A stretch of DNA of 64,000 nt. Source: Rickettsiales bacterium (lineage in GTDB: Bacteria; Pseudomonadota; Alphaproteobacteria; Rickettsiales; CANDYO01). Of this stretch, positions 1 to 8,461 are shown one piece after another. The position numbers and the translations under genes were made by a program. Every line of letters starts with the position of its first letter. Positions within the stretch are counted from its first letter, which is position 1. The DNA lies in contig JAOARE010000008.1 of assembly GCA_025210695.1 (NCBI GenBank), forward strand, positions 1 through 64,000. Direction: 5' to 3'. The notes beneath the pieces were generated by a model, which searched no databases, was not told the origin of the DNA, and worked only from the letters and a program-made list of their open reading frames with translations.

Positions 1-2
1 AT

Positions 3-275
3 GTTAGAATGGCCCAAAGCCTCAAAAAGAAAGGCTACAAAGTTCAAATACTTTGTACTGATGGTTACGAAAGTTATGGTTACTATAAATTAGCCAAACG
101 GCACGTAGTTAGTAAAGCCGCAACATCATTAGTAGAGTCTAAAAACTCATTAATAAGGTTAAATCTTGCTAGATTCAATAGAAAGACGCGCAGATTTTCA
201 AAAGCATTCGATATGATTTTTATTTCCTTGATTATTTTAATTTATAAATCTGAAGCATTAGGTATCCTTGTTTAG
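3..275 (+). pseudogene. IS1-family transposase, C-terminal part (cut by window edge)
   Basis: The frame is open from base 3 and ends at the TAG at 273-275. The translation has the C-terminal half of an IS1-type DDE transposase: TDGYESYGYYKLAKRH, then VESKNSLIRLNLARFN, then a short hydrophobic tail. The conserved aspartate of TDGY fits the DDE catalytic core. The start lies outside the window, so I cannot say whether the gene is intact upstream. It abuts the remnant of a different IS family, which suggests a site of repeated insertion. An ATG exists at base 9, but homology clearly runs upstream of it. Confidence 0.75.
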
Positions 276-283
276 CATAGCCC

Positions 284-412
284 GTTTCAAATAAAATTTG
301 GCTTGTATCTTTTATGGACTTTGATATAGGATATTTTGATGAGGATGCTTGTAGAGTTGAACTTCTTGATAACCCCTTCAAGGCAAAACTGTTACCCATG
401 TCCCAAGAATAA
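284..412 (+). pseudogene. IS481-type transposase remnant, C-terminal end only
   Basis: In a different frame from the preceding IS1 fragment, 42 codons read as the extreme C terminus of an integrase-core transposase of the IS481 type: IWLVSFMDFDIGYFDED, then DNPFKAKLLPMS, then stop at 410-412. The rest of the transposase is absent upstream, where the IS1 fragment sits, so this is a remnant. Family assignment is from memory of the characteristic GYFDE and NPF..K.LPMS endings of this group. The short repeats just downstream fit the terminal region of such an element. Confidence 0.6.
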
Positions 413-435
413 AATGTAACCTATGTCTCCAGAAC
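390..435. repeat. Two imperfect 21-bp direct repeats, probable IS481-type element end
   Basis: Two copies (390-410 and 415-435) share the pattern TGTwACCyATGTCyC followed by AGAA. They overlap and follow the transposase stop codon. Elements of the IS481 type often carry such repeated motifs at their ends, so this is probably the residual right end. No matching left end or target-site duplication is visible in the window. Confidence 0.5.
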
Positions 436-450
436 GGACCCTAATGGTAG

Positions 451-525
451 TGGTGCCGGATGTCGGATTCGAACTGACGACCGACCGCTTACAAGGCGGT
501 TGCTCTACCACTGAGCTAATCCGGC
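451..525 (-). tRNA. tRNA-Thr (anticodon UGU)
   Basis: On the minus strand the 5' acceptor GCCGGAT pairs with ATCCGGC, followed by discriminator A and an encoded CCA (451-453). The D arm contains TAGCTCAGTGGTAGAGC. The anticodon stem ACCGC/GCGGT encloses the loop CTTGTAA with anticodon TGT. The T arm contains the GTTCGAATC loop. All cloverleaf elements are present, so the gene looks functional. It lies directly beside IS debris. Confidence 0.95.
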
Positions 526-661
526 TTCAGAGGAATATCCATATTATAAAACTTTCAGAAAGAATCAAGAGAAAAATCTATCAAAGTTGAAAATTATTCT
601 ATGGCTTCTTATATCTATAATAGTAAAATATTAATTAACTATAAGGATTAGGAGAAATATC
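526..661 (+). promoter_or_regulatory. clpB upstream region with -10-like TATAAT and ribosome binding site
   Basis: This 136-bp gap separates the divergent tRNA-Thr gene from clpB. A TATAAT occurs at 616-621, and a purine-rich AGGAGAAAT ribosome binding site lies just before the ATG at 662. No convincing -35 box stands 17 bp upstream, since TTGAAA at 587-592 is 23 bp away. I cannot identify a clear heat-shock sigma-32 promoter or CIRCE element, although clpB genes are usually heat-induced. Confidence 0.35.
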
Positions 662-3232
662 ATGAATCTTGATAAATTTACAGAAAGAGCAAAAACTATA
701 ATACTGGCAGCGCAAAACTATGCTTTAAGCGCTAATAACCAACAATTATCCAGCTTACATATTCTTAAAGCTCTGCTTGAAGATGAGGAAGGATTAAGCA
801 TAAGGCTACTACAAAACTGCAACGCAAACACAACATCAATAGCTAAAGAAACAAAGCAAGAATTAGATAAACTACCAAAAATTCAAACCTCTTCAGCTGC
901 AGATCAATTATATCTAGCTACAGATAGCGCCAAGCTTCTTGAAGAAGCTAAATCTATTGCCAAAAAGATACAAGATCAATTTATTGCCACAGAAATATTG
1001 TTATTAGCAATTGCTAACCTTAAAGATATTCCAGCTGGAAATATCCTATATAATGCACAAGTCAATAAAAAGGATTTAGAAAGCTCCATCACCAAGTTAA
1101 GACAAGGACGTAATGTAAATAGTAGCAATGCCGAAGATAGTTACGAAGCATTGAAAAAATATGCCAAGGATATTACTGAACTTGCACGACAAGGGGATCT
1201 AGACCCAATAATTGGCAGAGACGAAGAAATTCGCCGTACTATTCAAGTATTATCACGAAGAATCAAAAACAACCCTGTATTAATTGGTGAGCCTGGGGTT
1301 GGTAAAACTGCAATTATAGAAGGGATTGCCCAAAGAATGGTGGAAGGAGATGTTCCTGAGAGCCTTAGAAATTGCAGATTAATCAGTCTAGACCTGGGAG
1401 CATTAATTGCTGGAGCAAAATTCAGAGGAGAGTTTGAAGAACGACTAAAATCGGTATTAACCGAAGTTGCTGCAGCAACAGGCGATATTATTTTATTTAT
1501 TGATGAATTACATATGTTAGTTGGGGCTGGAGCATCTGAAGGCTCAATGGATGCTTCTAATTTATTAAAACCTGCGTTATCTAGAGGAGAATTGCATTGC
1601 GTTGGTGCCACTACTTTAGATGAGTATCGCAAACATATAGAAAAAGATGCCGCTTTGGCCAGACGTTTTCAATCAGTTTATATTTCTGAACCCACCGCTG
1701 AAGACACGATTGCTATTCTTCGAGGAGTTAAAGAAAAATATGAAGTGCATCACGGAATAAAGATTACTGATAGCGCCATTGTAGCAGCAGCAACTTTATC
1801 CGACAGATATATAACTGACAGATTCCTTCCAGATAAAGCTATTGATCTTATAGATGAAGCAGCTAGTAAACTCCGCATGGAAGTGGATAGCAAACCAGAA
1901 TCTATTGATAAATTAGATCGAGAAATTATCATTTTAAAAATTGAAGCAGAAGCCTTGAAGAAAGAAAACAACAAAGCTTCTCAAGACCGCCTTGAAAAAA
2001 TAAAAGAACAGTTAGCTTCTTTAGAAGAAAAGTCTCTGGATCTTACCAGTCAATGGAGTGCTGAGAAATTAAAAATAACTAATTCTCAAAAAGTTAAAGA
2101 ACAATTAGAACAAGCTAAGCAAGAATTAGAAATTGCAAAAAGAGACGGAGATCTAGCCAAGGCTGGAGAACTAACTTATAGCTTAATTCCTGAATTAACT
2201 AGCAAACTTGAGGAGAGCGAATCAAGCAAACATAATAAAATTGTTAAGGAAGAGATAACCGAACAAGATATTGGACAAATAGTTGCCAGAACTACAGGTA
2301 TTCCTATTAATAAAATTATGGGAAGCGAAATAGAAAAACTTCTTCATATGGAAAAAGATCTAGCCAAAATAGTTATAGGGCAAGAAGAAGCTCTAAATGC
2401 TGTGAGTGATGCTATAAGAAGAGCTAGAGCGGGAATTCAAGATAGCAACCGTCCACTTGGATCTTTCCTATTTCTAGGACCAACTGGTGTTGGAAAAACT
2501 GAACTTACCAAATCCTTAACTAAGTTTTTATTTGACGATTCTCATGCAATGCTCAGATTTGATATGTCTGAATATATGGAAAAACATGCTGTGGCAAGAT
2601 TAATTGGCGCCCCTCCTGGCTATGTTGGATATGAAGAAGGAGGCACATTAACTGAAGCAGTAAGAAGACGTCCATATCAAGTGATATTATTCGATGAAAT
2701 CGAGAAAGCTCATCCAGATGTCTTTAACATATTGCTTCAAGTTCTAGACGAGGGAAGATTAACTGATAGCCGCGGGGTAGTGGTTGATTTTAAAAACACC
2801 GTAATTATCCTCACTTCTAATTTAGGCTCTGAAAATTTAACTTTAGCCACAGAAGAAAATTTTAATGAAGCCAAACTGGAAGTAATGGAAGTTGTAAAAA
2901 AAGCTTTCAGACCTGAATTCTTAAATCGCCTTGATGAAATCATTGTTTTTCATAAATTGGCTCTTAAACATATTAGCAAAATTGTTGAAATTCAGATTAA
3001 TAATTTAGAAAAAACATTAGCAAAGCATAATATTCACTTAGAGTTAAATGAAAAATCTAAAAACTGGCTAAGCAATAATGGATATGACCCCACTTATGGA
3101 GCAAGGCCTTTAAAACGCTTAATTCAAAGAGAAATTCAAAATCCATTAGCAAAACTGTTAATAGCAGGAGAGGTAAAAGATGGAGATAAAATATCAATTA
3201 CTCTAGATGGAGATAAATTAAAGTTTTGTTGA
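662..3232 (+). CDS. clpB: ATP-dependent disaggregase ClpB
   Basis: ClpB is the cytoplasmic Hsp100 hexamer that works with DnaK to pull proteins out of aggregates. The 856-residue product has the usual family length and order. The N-terminal Clp-N domain covers about residues 1-145. The first AAA+ module has Walker A GEPGVGKT (about 209) and Walker B LFIDELH. A long middle coiled coil (about 400-530) marks ClpB rather than ClpA or ClpC. The second AAA+ module has Walker A GPTGVGKT (about 606) and Walker [12 protein letters not shown]. The start has a good AGGAG site. The gene overlaps the start of the first GT90 gene, so the two may be cotranscribed. Confidence 0.97.
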   Translation: MNLDKFTERAKTIILAAQNYALSANNQQLSSLHILKALLEDEEGLSIRLLQNCNANTTSIAKETKQELDKLPKIQTSSAADQLYLATDSAKLLEEAKSIAKKIQDQFIATEILLLAIANLKDIPAGNILYNAQVNKKDLESSITKLRQGRNVNSSNAEDSYEALKKYAKDITELARQGDLDPIIGRDEEIRRTIQVLSRRIKNNPVLIGEPGVGKTAIIEGIAQRMVEGDVPESLRNCRLISLDLGALIAGAKFRGEFEERLKSVLTEVAAATGDIILFIDELHMLVGAGASEGSMDASNLLKPALSRGELHCVGATTLDEYRKHIEKDAALARRFQSVYISEPTAEDTIAILRGVKEKYEVHHGIKITDSAIVAAATLSDRYITDRFLPDKAIDLIDEAASKLRMEVDSKPESIDKLDREIIILKIEAEALKKENNKASQDRLEKIKEQLASLEEKSLDLTSQWSAEKLKITNSQKVKEQLEQAKQELEIAKRDGDLAKAGELTYSLIPELTSKLEESESSKHNKIVKEEITEQDIGQIVARTTGIPINKIMGSEIEKLLHMEKDLAKIVIGQEEALNAVSDAIRRARAGIQDSNRPLGSFLFLGPTGVGKTELTKSLTKFLFDDSHAMLRFDMSEYMEKHAVARLIGAPPGYVGYEEGGTLTEAVRRRPYQVILFDEIEKAHPDVFNILLQVLDEGRLTDSRGVVVDFKNTVIILTSNLGSENLTLATEENFNEAKLEVMEVVKKAFRPEFLNRLDEIIVFHKLALKHISKIVEIQINNLEKTLAKHNIHLELNEKSKNWLSNNGYDPTYGARPLKRLIQREIQNPLAKLLIAGEVKDGDKISITLDGDKLKFC

Positions 3233-4488
3233 TATATCGTATAATACTTTTATTCATAACTTTATTTACCATTAATATAGCTTCTGCAGAAGAGCTAAAA
3301 ACTATTTCTGCAGAAGGACTTATATCCCAAAATCCTTCCTTCGAACGCAAAGAAATAGTGAATTTTATTATTCATCAATTTGATGATAAAAAAGACCAAA
3401 AAATCAGCCAAAAAGAAATAGATAAATTATGGAATAATAAGCAAGCAAAAGAAGCCTTCATGGCCACCAGATTCCAAATAATAGATCAACAGCTTTATGC
3501 AGATAGTTTTGAACTGGTTCATCAACGCTTCAAGGCTTTAAGAAAATTCTTACAGCAACTTATTAGAAAATATAAAATTAACGATGTTGATTTTATTGTT
3601 TACACCTCGGATGAAATTAGAGGACCTCAAGAATTAAAGGAAATGACTTTAAGCTTTCCAGCCTTCATGATGTCAAAGGATTTAAGCGCTCCTTATGAAA
3701 GAGACAAGTTATTGATCCCAGATTCTTTTGTCATAACAGATAACTGGTATAACCTAACCAACCAAATTAAACAAACCAATTTAAATAGCCCTTGGGATCA
3801 AAAAATCAATAAAATATTCTGGAGGGGGGCAACCTCAGGAGCCGCTAAAACTCCATATACTATAGATAATTTTGATAAATTGCCTCGTTTAACTTTAGTT
3901 ATGCTATCTAAGTCATATCCTGATTTAATAGATGCAAAATTTTCTTCTTATGACAGAGAAGTATTTACCAAAAACACTAAGAAAATAGAGTCCTTTATTA
4001 AAGACGATCTCCACCAACTTAATGAAGTTGATCATTTAGAATATAAATATTTAATCTCTATTGATGGCAATAACTGTGCTTGGAGGAGAGTGCCTTGGAT
4101 TATGCTTTCTAATTCTGTTCTAATAAAACAAGAAACTAGTAAAATTCAATGGTTTTATCCTGCTATTAAACCTTATTTTCATTATGTTCCTGTTAAGGAA
4201 AACCTATCTAATATATTTTCCCAATTCCAATGGATGAAGCAGCATGATTTAGAATCAAAAATAATATCTCTTAATGCAACTAATTTTGTTGAAAATAATT
4301 TAATGCTAGAAGATATTGAGGCTCATATGGTATTAATTCTTAATGAATACCATAAATTACACATGGGAGAAAAAATTAAAGCAACTCTTCCACCATATAA
4401 CCAAGAACCATCAATGAGTCATTTGCTTTATAGTTTATTTACAAGAATAAAGAATCAACTTATTTGGTGGATAGAATCTTTTTTTTAA
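3226..4488 (+). CDS. Exported GT90-like glycosyltransferase, copy 1
   Basis: The 420-residue product has the conserved blocks of the GT90 family (bacterial LpsA, fungal CAP10, animal POGLUT/KDELC): FWRGATSG near residue 199, DAKF near 237, KYLISIDGNNCAWRRVPW near 275, SNSVLIKQ and WFYPAIKPY-HYVPV near 310. GT90 enzymes transfer glucose or xylose from UDP-sugars. The N terminus (YRIILLFITLF, then IASA-EE) looks like a cleavable Sec signal peptide, which would place the enzyme outside the cytoplasm. The start is TTG at 3226, or TTG at 3229, overlapping the clpB stop. The later copies have ATG where this one has ATA. Acceptor and activity are unknown. Confidence 0.8.
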   Translation: MLIYRIILLFITLFTINIASAEELKTISAEGLISQNPSFERKEIVNFIIHQFDDKKDQKISQKEIDKLWNNKQAKEAFMATRFQIIDQQLYADSFELVHQRFKALRKFLQQLIRKYKINDVDFIVYTSDEIRGPQELKEMTLSFPAFMMSKDLSAPYERDKLLIPDSFVITDNWYNLTNQIKQTNLNSPWDQKINKIFWRGATSGAAKTPYTIDNFDKLPRLTLVMLSKSYPDLIDAKFSSYDREVFTKNTKKIESFIKDDLHQLNEVDHLEYKYLISIDGNNCAWRRVPWIMLSNSVLIKQETSKIQWFYPAIKPYFHYVPVKENLSNIFSQFQWMKQHDLESKIISLNATNFVENNLMLEDIEAHMVLILNEYHKLHMGEKIKATLPPYNQEPSMSHLLYSLFTRIKNQLIWWIESFF

Positions 4489-4575
4489 AACTTATCTATA
4501 AAACACTAGACTTACATCTTTTAAAATAGCTATTATTAGTTCTAGTAATCAAAGCAAAAAACAAAGTCTTATTTG
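4489..4575 (+). repeat. Intergenic direct repeat, copy A
   Basis: This 87-bp spacer before GT90 copy 2 is nearly identical to the spacer at 5833-5916 before copy 3. Both begin AACTTATCTATAAAACACTA and end AAGTCTTATTTG. The match extends into the flanking gene ends, which marks a recent gene-plus-spacer duplication. It may carry a shared leader or promoter, but none is evident. Confidence 0.85.
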
Positions 4576-5832
4576 ATGTATCGTATAATTTTTTTATTTA
4601 TAACTCTATTTAGCTATAGCATATCCTCAGCAACAGAGCTAAAGGATATCTCTGCTAAAGAATTTATAGCCCAAAATCCTTCTTTAGAGCGCAAAGAAAT
4701 AGTGGATTTTATTATTCATCAATTTGATGATAAGAAACCCCAAAAAATCACTCAAGAACAAATAGATATTTTATGGAATAATCTAGAGGCAAGAGAAAAA
4801 TTTATTATTTCTAGGTTCCAAATAATAGATCAGAAACTTTATGCAGACAGCCATGATCCCGTTTATAAACACTTCAACTCATTAAAGAATTTTCTACAAA
4901 AACTTACTAAGAAATACAGAATAGAAGATGTTGACTTTATTGTTTATACAGTGGATGAAATTAAAGCACCAGATCATCTAAAAAAAGAAACTTTAAAATT
5001 TCCAGCCTTTATGATGTCAAAAGATTTGGATGACCCTTATGAAAAAGATAAACTGTTAATGCCAGACACTTTGGTCCTTATAGATTACTGGAATGAACTA
5101 ATTTCTCAAATCCAGCAAGCCAACTTAAGTAATCCTTGGGATAAAAAAATTGAAAAAGTCTTTTGGAGAGGGGCAACAACAGGAGCTGCCAGTACTAAAT
5201 ATTCTATGGAAAATTTTGCTAAATTACCCCGTTTAACTCTGGTTATGTTATCAAAATCATATCCTAATCTAATAGATGCAAAATTTGCTTCTTATCATAG
5301 AAGAGTATTCACTAAAAATAGCAAGAAAATAATGACCTTAATCAAAGATGATCTTCAAACCGCAGAGGAAGTGGATCATTTAAAGTATAAATATTTAATC
5401 TCTATTGATGGCAACACTTGCGCTTGGAGAAGAGTTCCTTGGGTTTTGTTGTCTAATTCTCTTCTAGTAAAACAAGAAACTAATAAAATTGAATGGTTTT
5501 ATTCTGCTATAAAACCTTATGTACATTACGTTCCTGTTGATGAAAGACTGATGGATATAATCCCTCAAATAAAATGGATAAAAGATCACGATAGAGAAGC
5601 TAAACAAATCTCAGAAAATGCAACCAATTTTATTAAGAATGACTTAATGCCAGAAGATATTGAAGCTCATATGGTATTAATTCTTAATGAATATCACAAA
5701 TTACACCAAAATGAGAAAATTGTTGCAACTCTTCCTTCCCAAAATAAAGAACCATCAATGTTAGATTTATTTTATACTTTATTTATACGAACAAAAAATC
5801 AACTTATTTGGTGGTTAGAATCTTTTTTTTAA
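4576..5832 (+). CDS. Exported GT90-like glycosyltransferase, copy 2
   Basis: This 418-residue paralogue of the preceding gene aligns along its whole length. It keeps the same GT90 blocks: FWRGATTGAA, DAKFASY, YLISIDGNTCAWRRVPW, SNSLLVKQET, WFYSAIKPYVHYVPV. The signal peptide is clear (MYRIIFLFITLFSYSISSA, then TE). I chose the ATG at 4576 over the TTG one codon earlier because the ATG is conserved with copy 3. Both copies 1 and 2 end in the same tail (KNQLIWW.ESFF). Divergence is spread along the protein while motifs are kept, which suggests that both copies are functional. Confidence 0.8.
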   Translation: MYRIIFLFITLFSYSISSATELKDISAKEFIAQNPSLERKEIVDFIIHQFDDKKPQKITQEQIDILWNNLEAREKFIISRFQIIDQKLYADSHDPVYKHFNSLKNFLQKLTKKYRIEDVDFIVYTVDEIKAPDHLKKETLKFPAFMMSKDLDDPYEKDKLLMPDTLVLIDYWNELISQIQQANLSNPWDKKIEKVFWRGATTGAASTKYSMENFAKLPRLTLVMLSKSYPNLIDAKFASYHRRVFTKNSKKIMTLIKDDLQTAEEVDHLKYKYLISIDGNTCAWRRVPWVLLSNSLLVKQETNKIEWFYSAIKPYVHYVPVDERLMDIIPQIKWIKDHDREAKQISENATNFIKNDLMPEDIEAHMVLILNEYHKLHQNEKIVATLPSQNKEPSMLDLFYTLFIRTKNQLIWWLESFF

Positions 5833-5916
5833 AACTTATCTATAAAACACTAGACTTACATCTTTTAAAGTAGCTATCATTAATTCTAGTAATTAAAAAA
5901 AACGAAGTCTTATTTG
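5833..5916 (+). repeat. Intergenic direct repeat, copy B
   Basis: Near-identical to 4489-4575, with a few substitutions and a short A-run difference. It separates GT90 copies 2 and 3. The strong conservation of non-coding sequence indicates recent tandem duplication or gene conversion. Confidence 0.85.
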
Positions 5917-7224
5917 ATGTATCGTATAATTTTCTTATTTCTAACTTTACTCACTATTAATATTGCTTCTGCAAAGGATCTAAAAGATATTTCTGCTAAA
6001 GAATTCATAGCCGAAAATCCTTCCCCTGAGCGCATAGCAATAATAGATTTTCTTATGCATCAATTTGATGATAAAAAAGACCAAAAAATCACTCAGGCTC
6101 AATTAGATTATATCTGGAGCAATGAAGAAAATCGTAATAAATTTATGATGTATAGATTCCAGATTATTGATCAAAAACTCTATGCTGATAGTTATGATCG
6201 CACAGTTGCAGATTTTCGAGCTTTTTCAAAATATTTTCAAAATTTAGTTAAAAATTATAAAATTCAAGATATAGACTTTATCCTTTATAGGATTGATAGA
6301 ATTCCAACCAATCTAAATAATGATTCTGAAAAAGAAACAGCAATGTTTCCTGCTATTATTATGTCTAAAAATCTTAATTCCCCCTATGAAAAAGATAAAA
6401 TACTAATACCAGACAATTTTATTGCTAATAAAGGATGGAAAAATCTTACTAAAAAGATAATTGAAGCAAATACTGATAGCCCCTGGGAAGACAAAATAGA
6501 AAAGATTTTCTGGAGAGGCTCCACAAGCAATGGTACATATAGCATAAATAACTTTAGTAAATTACCCCGCCTAACATTATCAATGCTTTCAAAACTCTAT
6601 CCTGATTTAATAGATGCTAAATTTTCTAAAATCACCCAGCAATTTCCTAGAAGTTCTGATGGAAAGAAAATGAAACAAACCTTAAGAACCTTATGGAATG
6701 AATCACCTCAAGAAGTAAAAGAAGTTGATCATTTAAAATACAAATATCTAATATCTATCGATGGAAATACTTGTGCATGGTCTAGAGTTCCCTGGATTAT
6801 GCTTTCAAACTCTGTGCTTTTAAAACAAGAAACAGATAATATGGAATGGTTCTATCCGGCCATGCTGCCATATATCCACTATGTTCCTGTAAATACAGAA
6901 TTAACAAATATCTTTTCTCAGCTTGAATGGATGAAAACACATGATGAAGAGTTAAAACAAATCTCAAAGAATGCTACTAATTTTGCTGCAAATAATCTAA
7001 TGTCTGAACATGTTGAAGCACATATGGCATTGGTCCTTAATAAATATCATGACTTTCATAAAAATGAGAAACTTTCTCCAAGCATACCAACATTTGATGA
7101 CATGATGTCTTTATGGATACTAATTCGTGTATTAAAGCGTTTAGTCAAAGATAAATTTTTACTCTGGAAAGATACACTTGAATATGATTTAATGGGGCTT
7201 TCTTTAGGAGATAATTTATGGTAA
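5917..7224 (+). CDS. Exported GT90-like glycosyltransferase, copy 3
   Basis: Third tandem GT90 paralogue, 435 residues. It keeps the signal peptide (MYRIIFLFLTLLTINIASA, then KD) and the core blocks FWRGSTSNG, DAKFSK, YLISIDGNTCAWSRVPW, SNSVLLKQET and WFYPAMLPYIHYVPV. It is the most divergent of the three: RRVP has become SRVP, there is an insertion near residue 250 (QFPRSSDGKKM), and the C-terminal tail is replaced by an unrelated sequence of about 45 residues. Its stop overlaps the hemB start, so it may be translationally coupled to hemB. Function beyond the family assignment is unknown. Confidence 0.78.
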   Translation: MYRIIFLFLTLLTINIASAKDLKDISAKEFIAENPSPERIAIIDFLMHQFDDKKDQKITQAQLDYIWSNEENRNKFMMYRFQIIDQKLYADSYDRTVADFRAFSKYFQNLVKNYKIQDIDFILYRIDRIPTNLNNDSEKETAMFPAIIMSKNLNSPYEKDKILIPDNFIANKGWKNLTKKIIEANTDSPWEDKIEKIFWRGSTSNGTYSINNFSKLPRLTLSMLSKLYPDLIDAKFSKITQQFPRSSDGKKMKQTLRTLWNESPQEVKEVDHLKYKYLISIDGNTCAWSRVPWIMLSNSVLLKQETDNMEWFYPAMLPYIHYVPVNTELTNIFSQLEWMKTHDEELKQISKNATNFAANNLMSEHVEAHMALVLNKYHDFHKNEKLSPSIPTFDDMMSLWILIRVLKRLVKDKFLLWKDTLEYDLMGLSLGDNLW

Positions 7225-8195
7225 TGCGCCCAAGAAGATTAAGATATAACCCAATAATTCGTGATTTAGTTCGAGAAACAAACTTAACTATCAATGATTT
7301 GGTAGCCGCGGTATTTGTTGTTCATGGAGATAACAAAAAAAATCCAATAGAATCTATGCCTGGTTTTTTTCAATATAGTGTTGATAGATTAGAAGAGGAA
7401 ATTCAAGAAATTTTATCTTTAGAAATTAAAGCGATAATGCTCTTTGGAATTCCTCAAAATAAAGACCCGCAAGGAAGTGATTCTTACAGCGATGATGGTA
7501 TTGTTCAACAAGCTATTAGAAAAATAAAATCCATAGCCCCTAATTTATTAATCATGTCTGACATTTGTCTTTGTCAATTTACTCCTTTAGGACATTGTGG
7601 AATTGTTCATGAGAACAATGAAGATATATGCATAGAAAATGATCCAAGCCTTGAAATTATTGCAAAACAAGCAGTTAGCCATGCTAAAGCTGGCGCAGAT
7701 GTTTTAGCCCCTTCTGGAATGTTAGATAAAGTGGTGGAAACTATGCGGGAAGCTCTAGATAAAGCAGGATTTGATAAAGTGCTTATCTTAAGCCATAGCA
7801 TTAAATATAGATCTGCTATGTATGGCCCATTTGGAGGCGCAACTGATGGAGCCGCAAAAAAGGGAGATCGCAGAAGCTATCAAATGGATCCAGCCAATAG
7901 CGATGAAACCTTAAAAGAAGCAATGCTGGATATTGAAGAAGGCGTTGATATATTAATGATAAAACCAGCTCATACTTATTTGGATATAATTTATAAAGTA
8001 AAACAGGCCTATCCTTATATGCCTCTGGCAGCCTATCACCCAAGCGGTGAATATATGATGCTAAAAGCTGCAATAAATATTGGCGCTCTTGAAGAAGAGC
8101 GCAGCGTGATGGAAGTTATCACTTCAATTAAAAGGGCTGGCGCTAATTTTATCGTCACCTATTTTGCAAAAGATATAGCTAGGTGGCTAAAATAG
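7218..8195 (+). CDS. hemB: Delta-aminolevulinic acid dehydratase (porphobilinogen synthase)
   Basis: HemB condenses two 5-aminolevulinate molecules to porphobilinogen in haem synthesis. The 325-residue product has the family length. It shows the cysteine-rich metal site DICLCQFTPLGHCG (residues 115-128), the Schiff-base lysine regions SIKYRSAMYGPFGG (about 195) and MIKPAHTYLDII (about 248), and the ending TYFAKDIARWL. Three cysteines in the site suggest the zinc-type enzyme. The ATG at 7218 overlaps the stop of the upstream GT90 gene. The gene is convergent with the next minus-strand gene with no gap. Confidence 0.95.
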   Translation: MVMRPRRLRYNPIIRDLVRETNLTINDLVAAVFVVHGDNKKNPIESMPGFFQYSVDRLEEEIQEILSLEIKAIMLFGIPQNKDPQGSDSYSDDGIVQQAIRKIKSIAPNLLIMSDICLCQFTPLGHCGIVHENNEDICIENDPSLEIIAKQAVSHAKAGADVLAPSGMLDKVVETMREALDKAGFDKVLILSHSIKYRSAMYGPFGGATDGAAKKGDRRSYQMDPANSDETLKEAMLDIEEGVDILMIKPAHTYLDIIYKVKQAYPYMPLAAYHPSGEYMMLKAAINIGALEEERSVMEVITSIKRAGANFIVTYFAKDIARWLK

Positions 8196-8411
8196 TCACC
8201 CCTCATATTCTGTAAGATAACCTATCACTTCTCCAGCAACTACTGCTGCTCCCACAACAACCACTGCCTGAAAAACACCGCTAGCAGGAGCGTTTTCTTT
8301 TATAAAACATTTCATAGATTCTGTTGTTACTAACGGACTCCCTGCTTCTACTATTCCACTTGCTATGTCAGTAATTTTACCTGCAATAGTTGATATAATT
8401 TCTGTTTGCAT
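8196..8411 (-). CDS. Small hydrophobic protein, unknown function
   Basis: Encodes 71 residues that I do not recognise. The C-terminal half holds one probable membrane segment (GVFQAVVVVGAAVVAGEVIGYL). An AGAGG ribosome binding site precedes the ATG (about 8418-8422), which supports real translation. It follows the ankyrin gene by 50 bp on the same strand, so the two may form a two-gene transcript. The stop abuts the hemB stop. It could be a membrane partner of the ankyrin protein, but nothing in the sequence proves that. Confidence 0.6.
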   Translation of the reverse strand: MQTEIISTIAGKITDIASGIVEAGSPLVTTESMKCFIKENAPASGVFQAVVVVGAAVVAGEVIGYLTEYEG

Positions 8412-8461
8412 AATTACCTCTTTTTTTAAGATATATCCTGTAATACAATAATAATCTCCAA

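Noticed and set aside
451-525. tRNA-Thr as an integration (att) site for a genomic island
   Set aside because: No integrase gene or repeated tRNA 3' end is visible in the window; only IS remnants lie beside it.
1243-1632. Open frame antisense to clpB
   Set aside because: It mirrors the conserved first AAA+ module of clpB and has no ribosome binding site or known motif.
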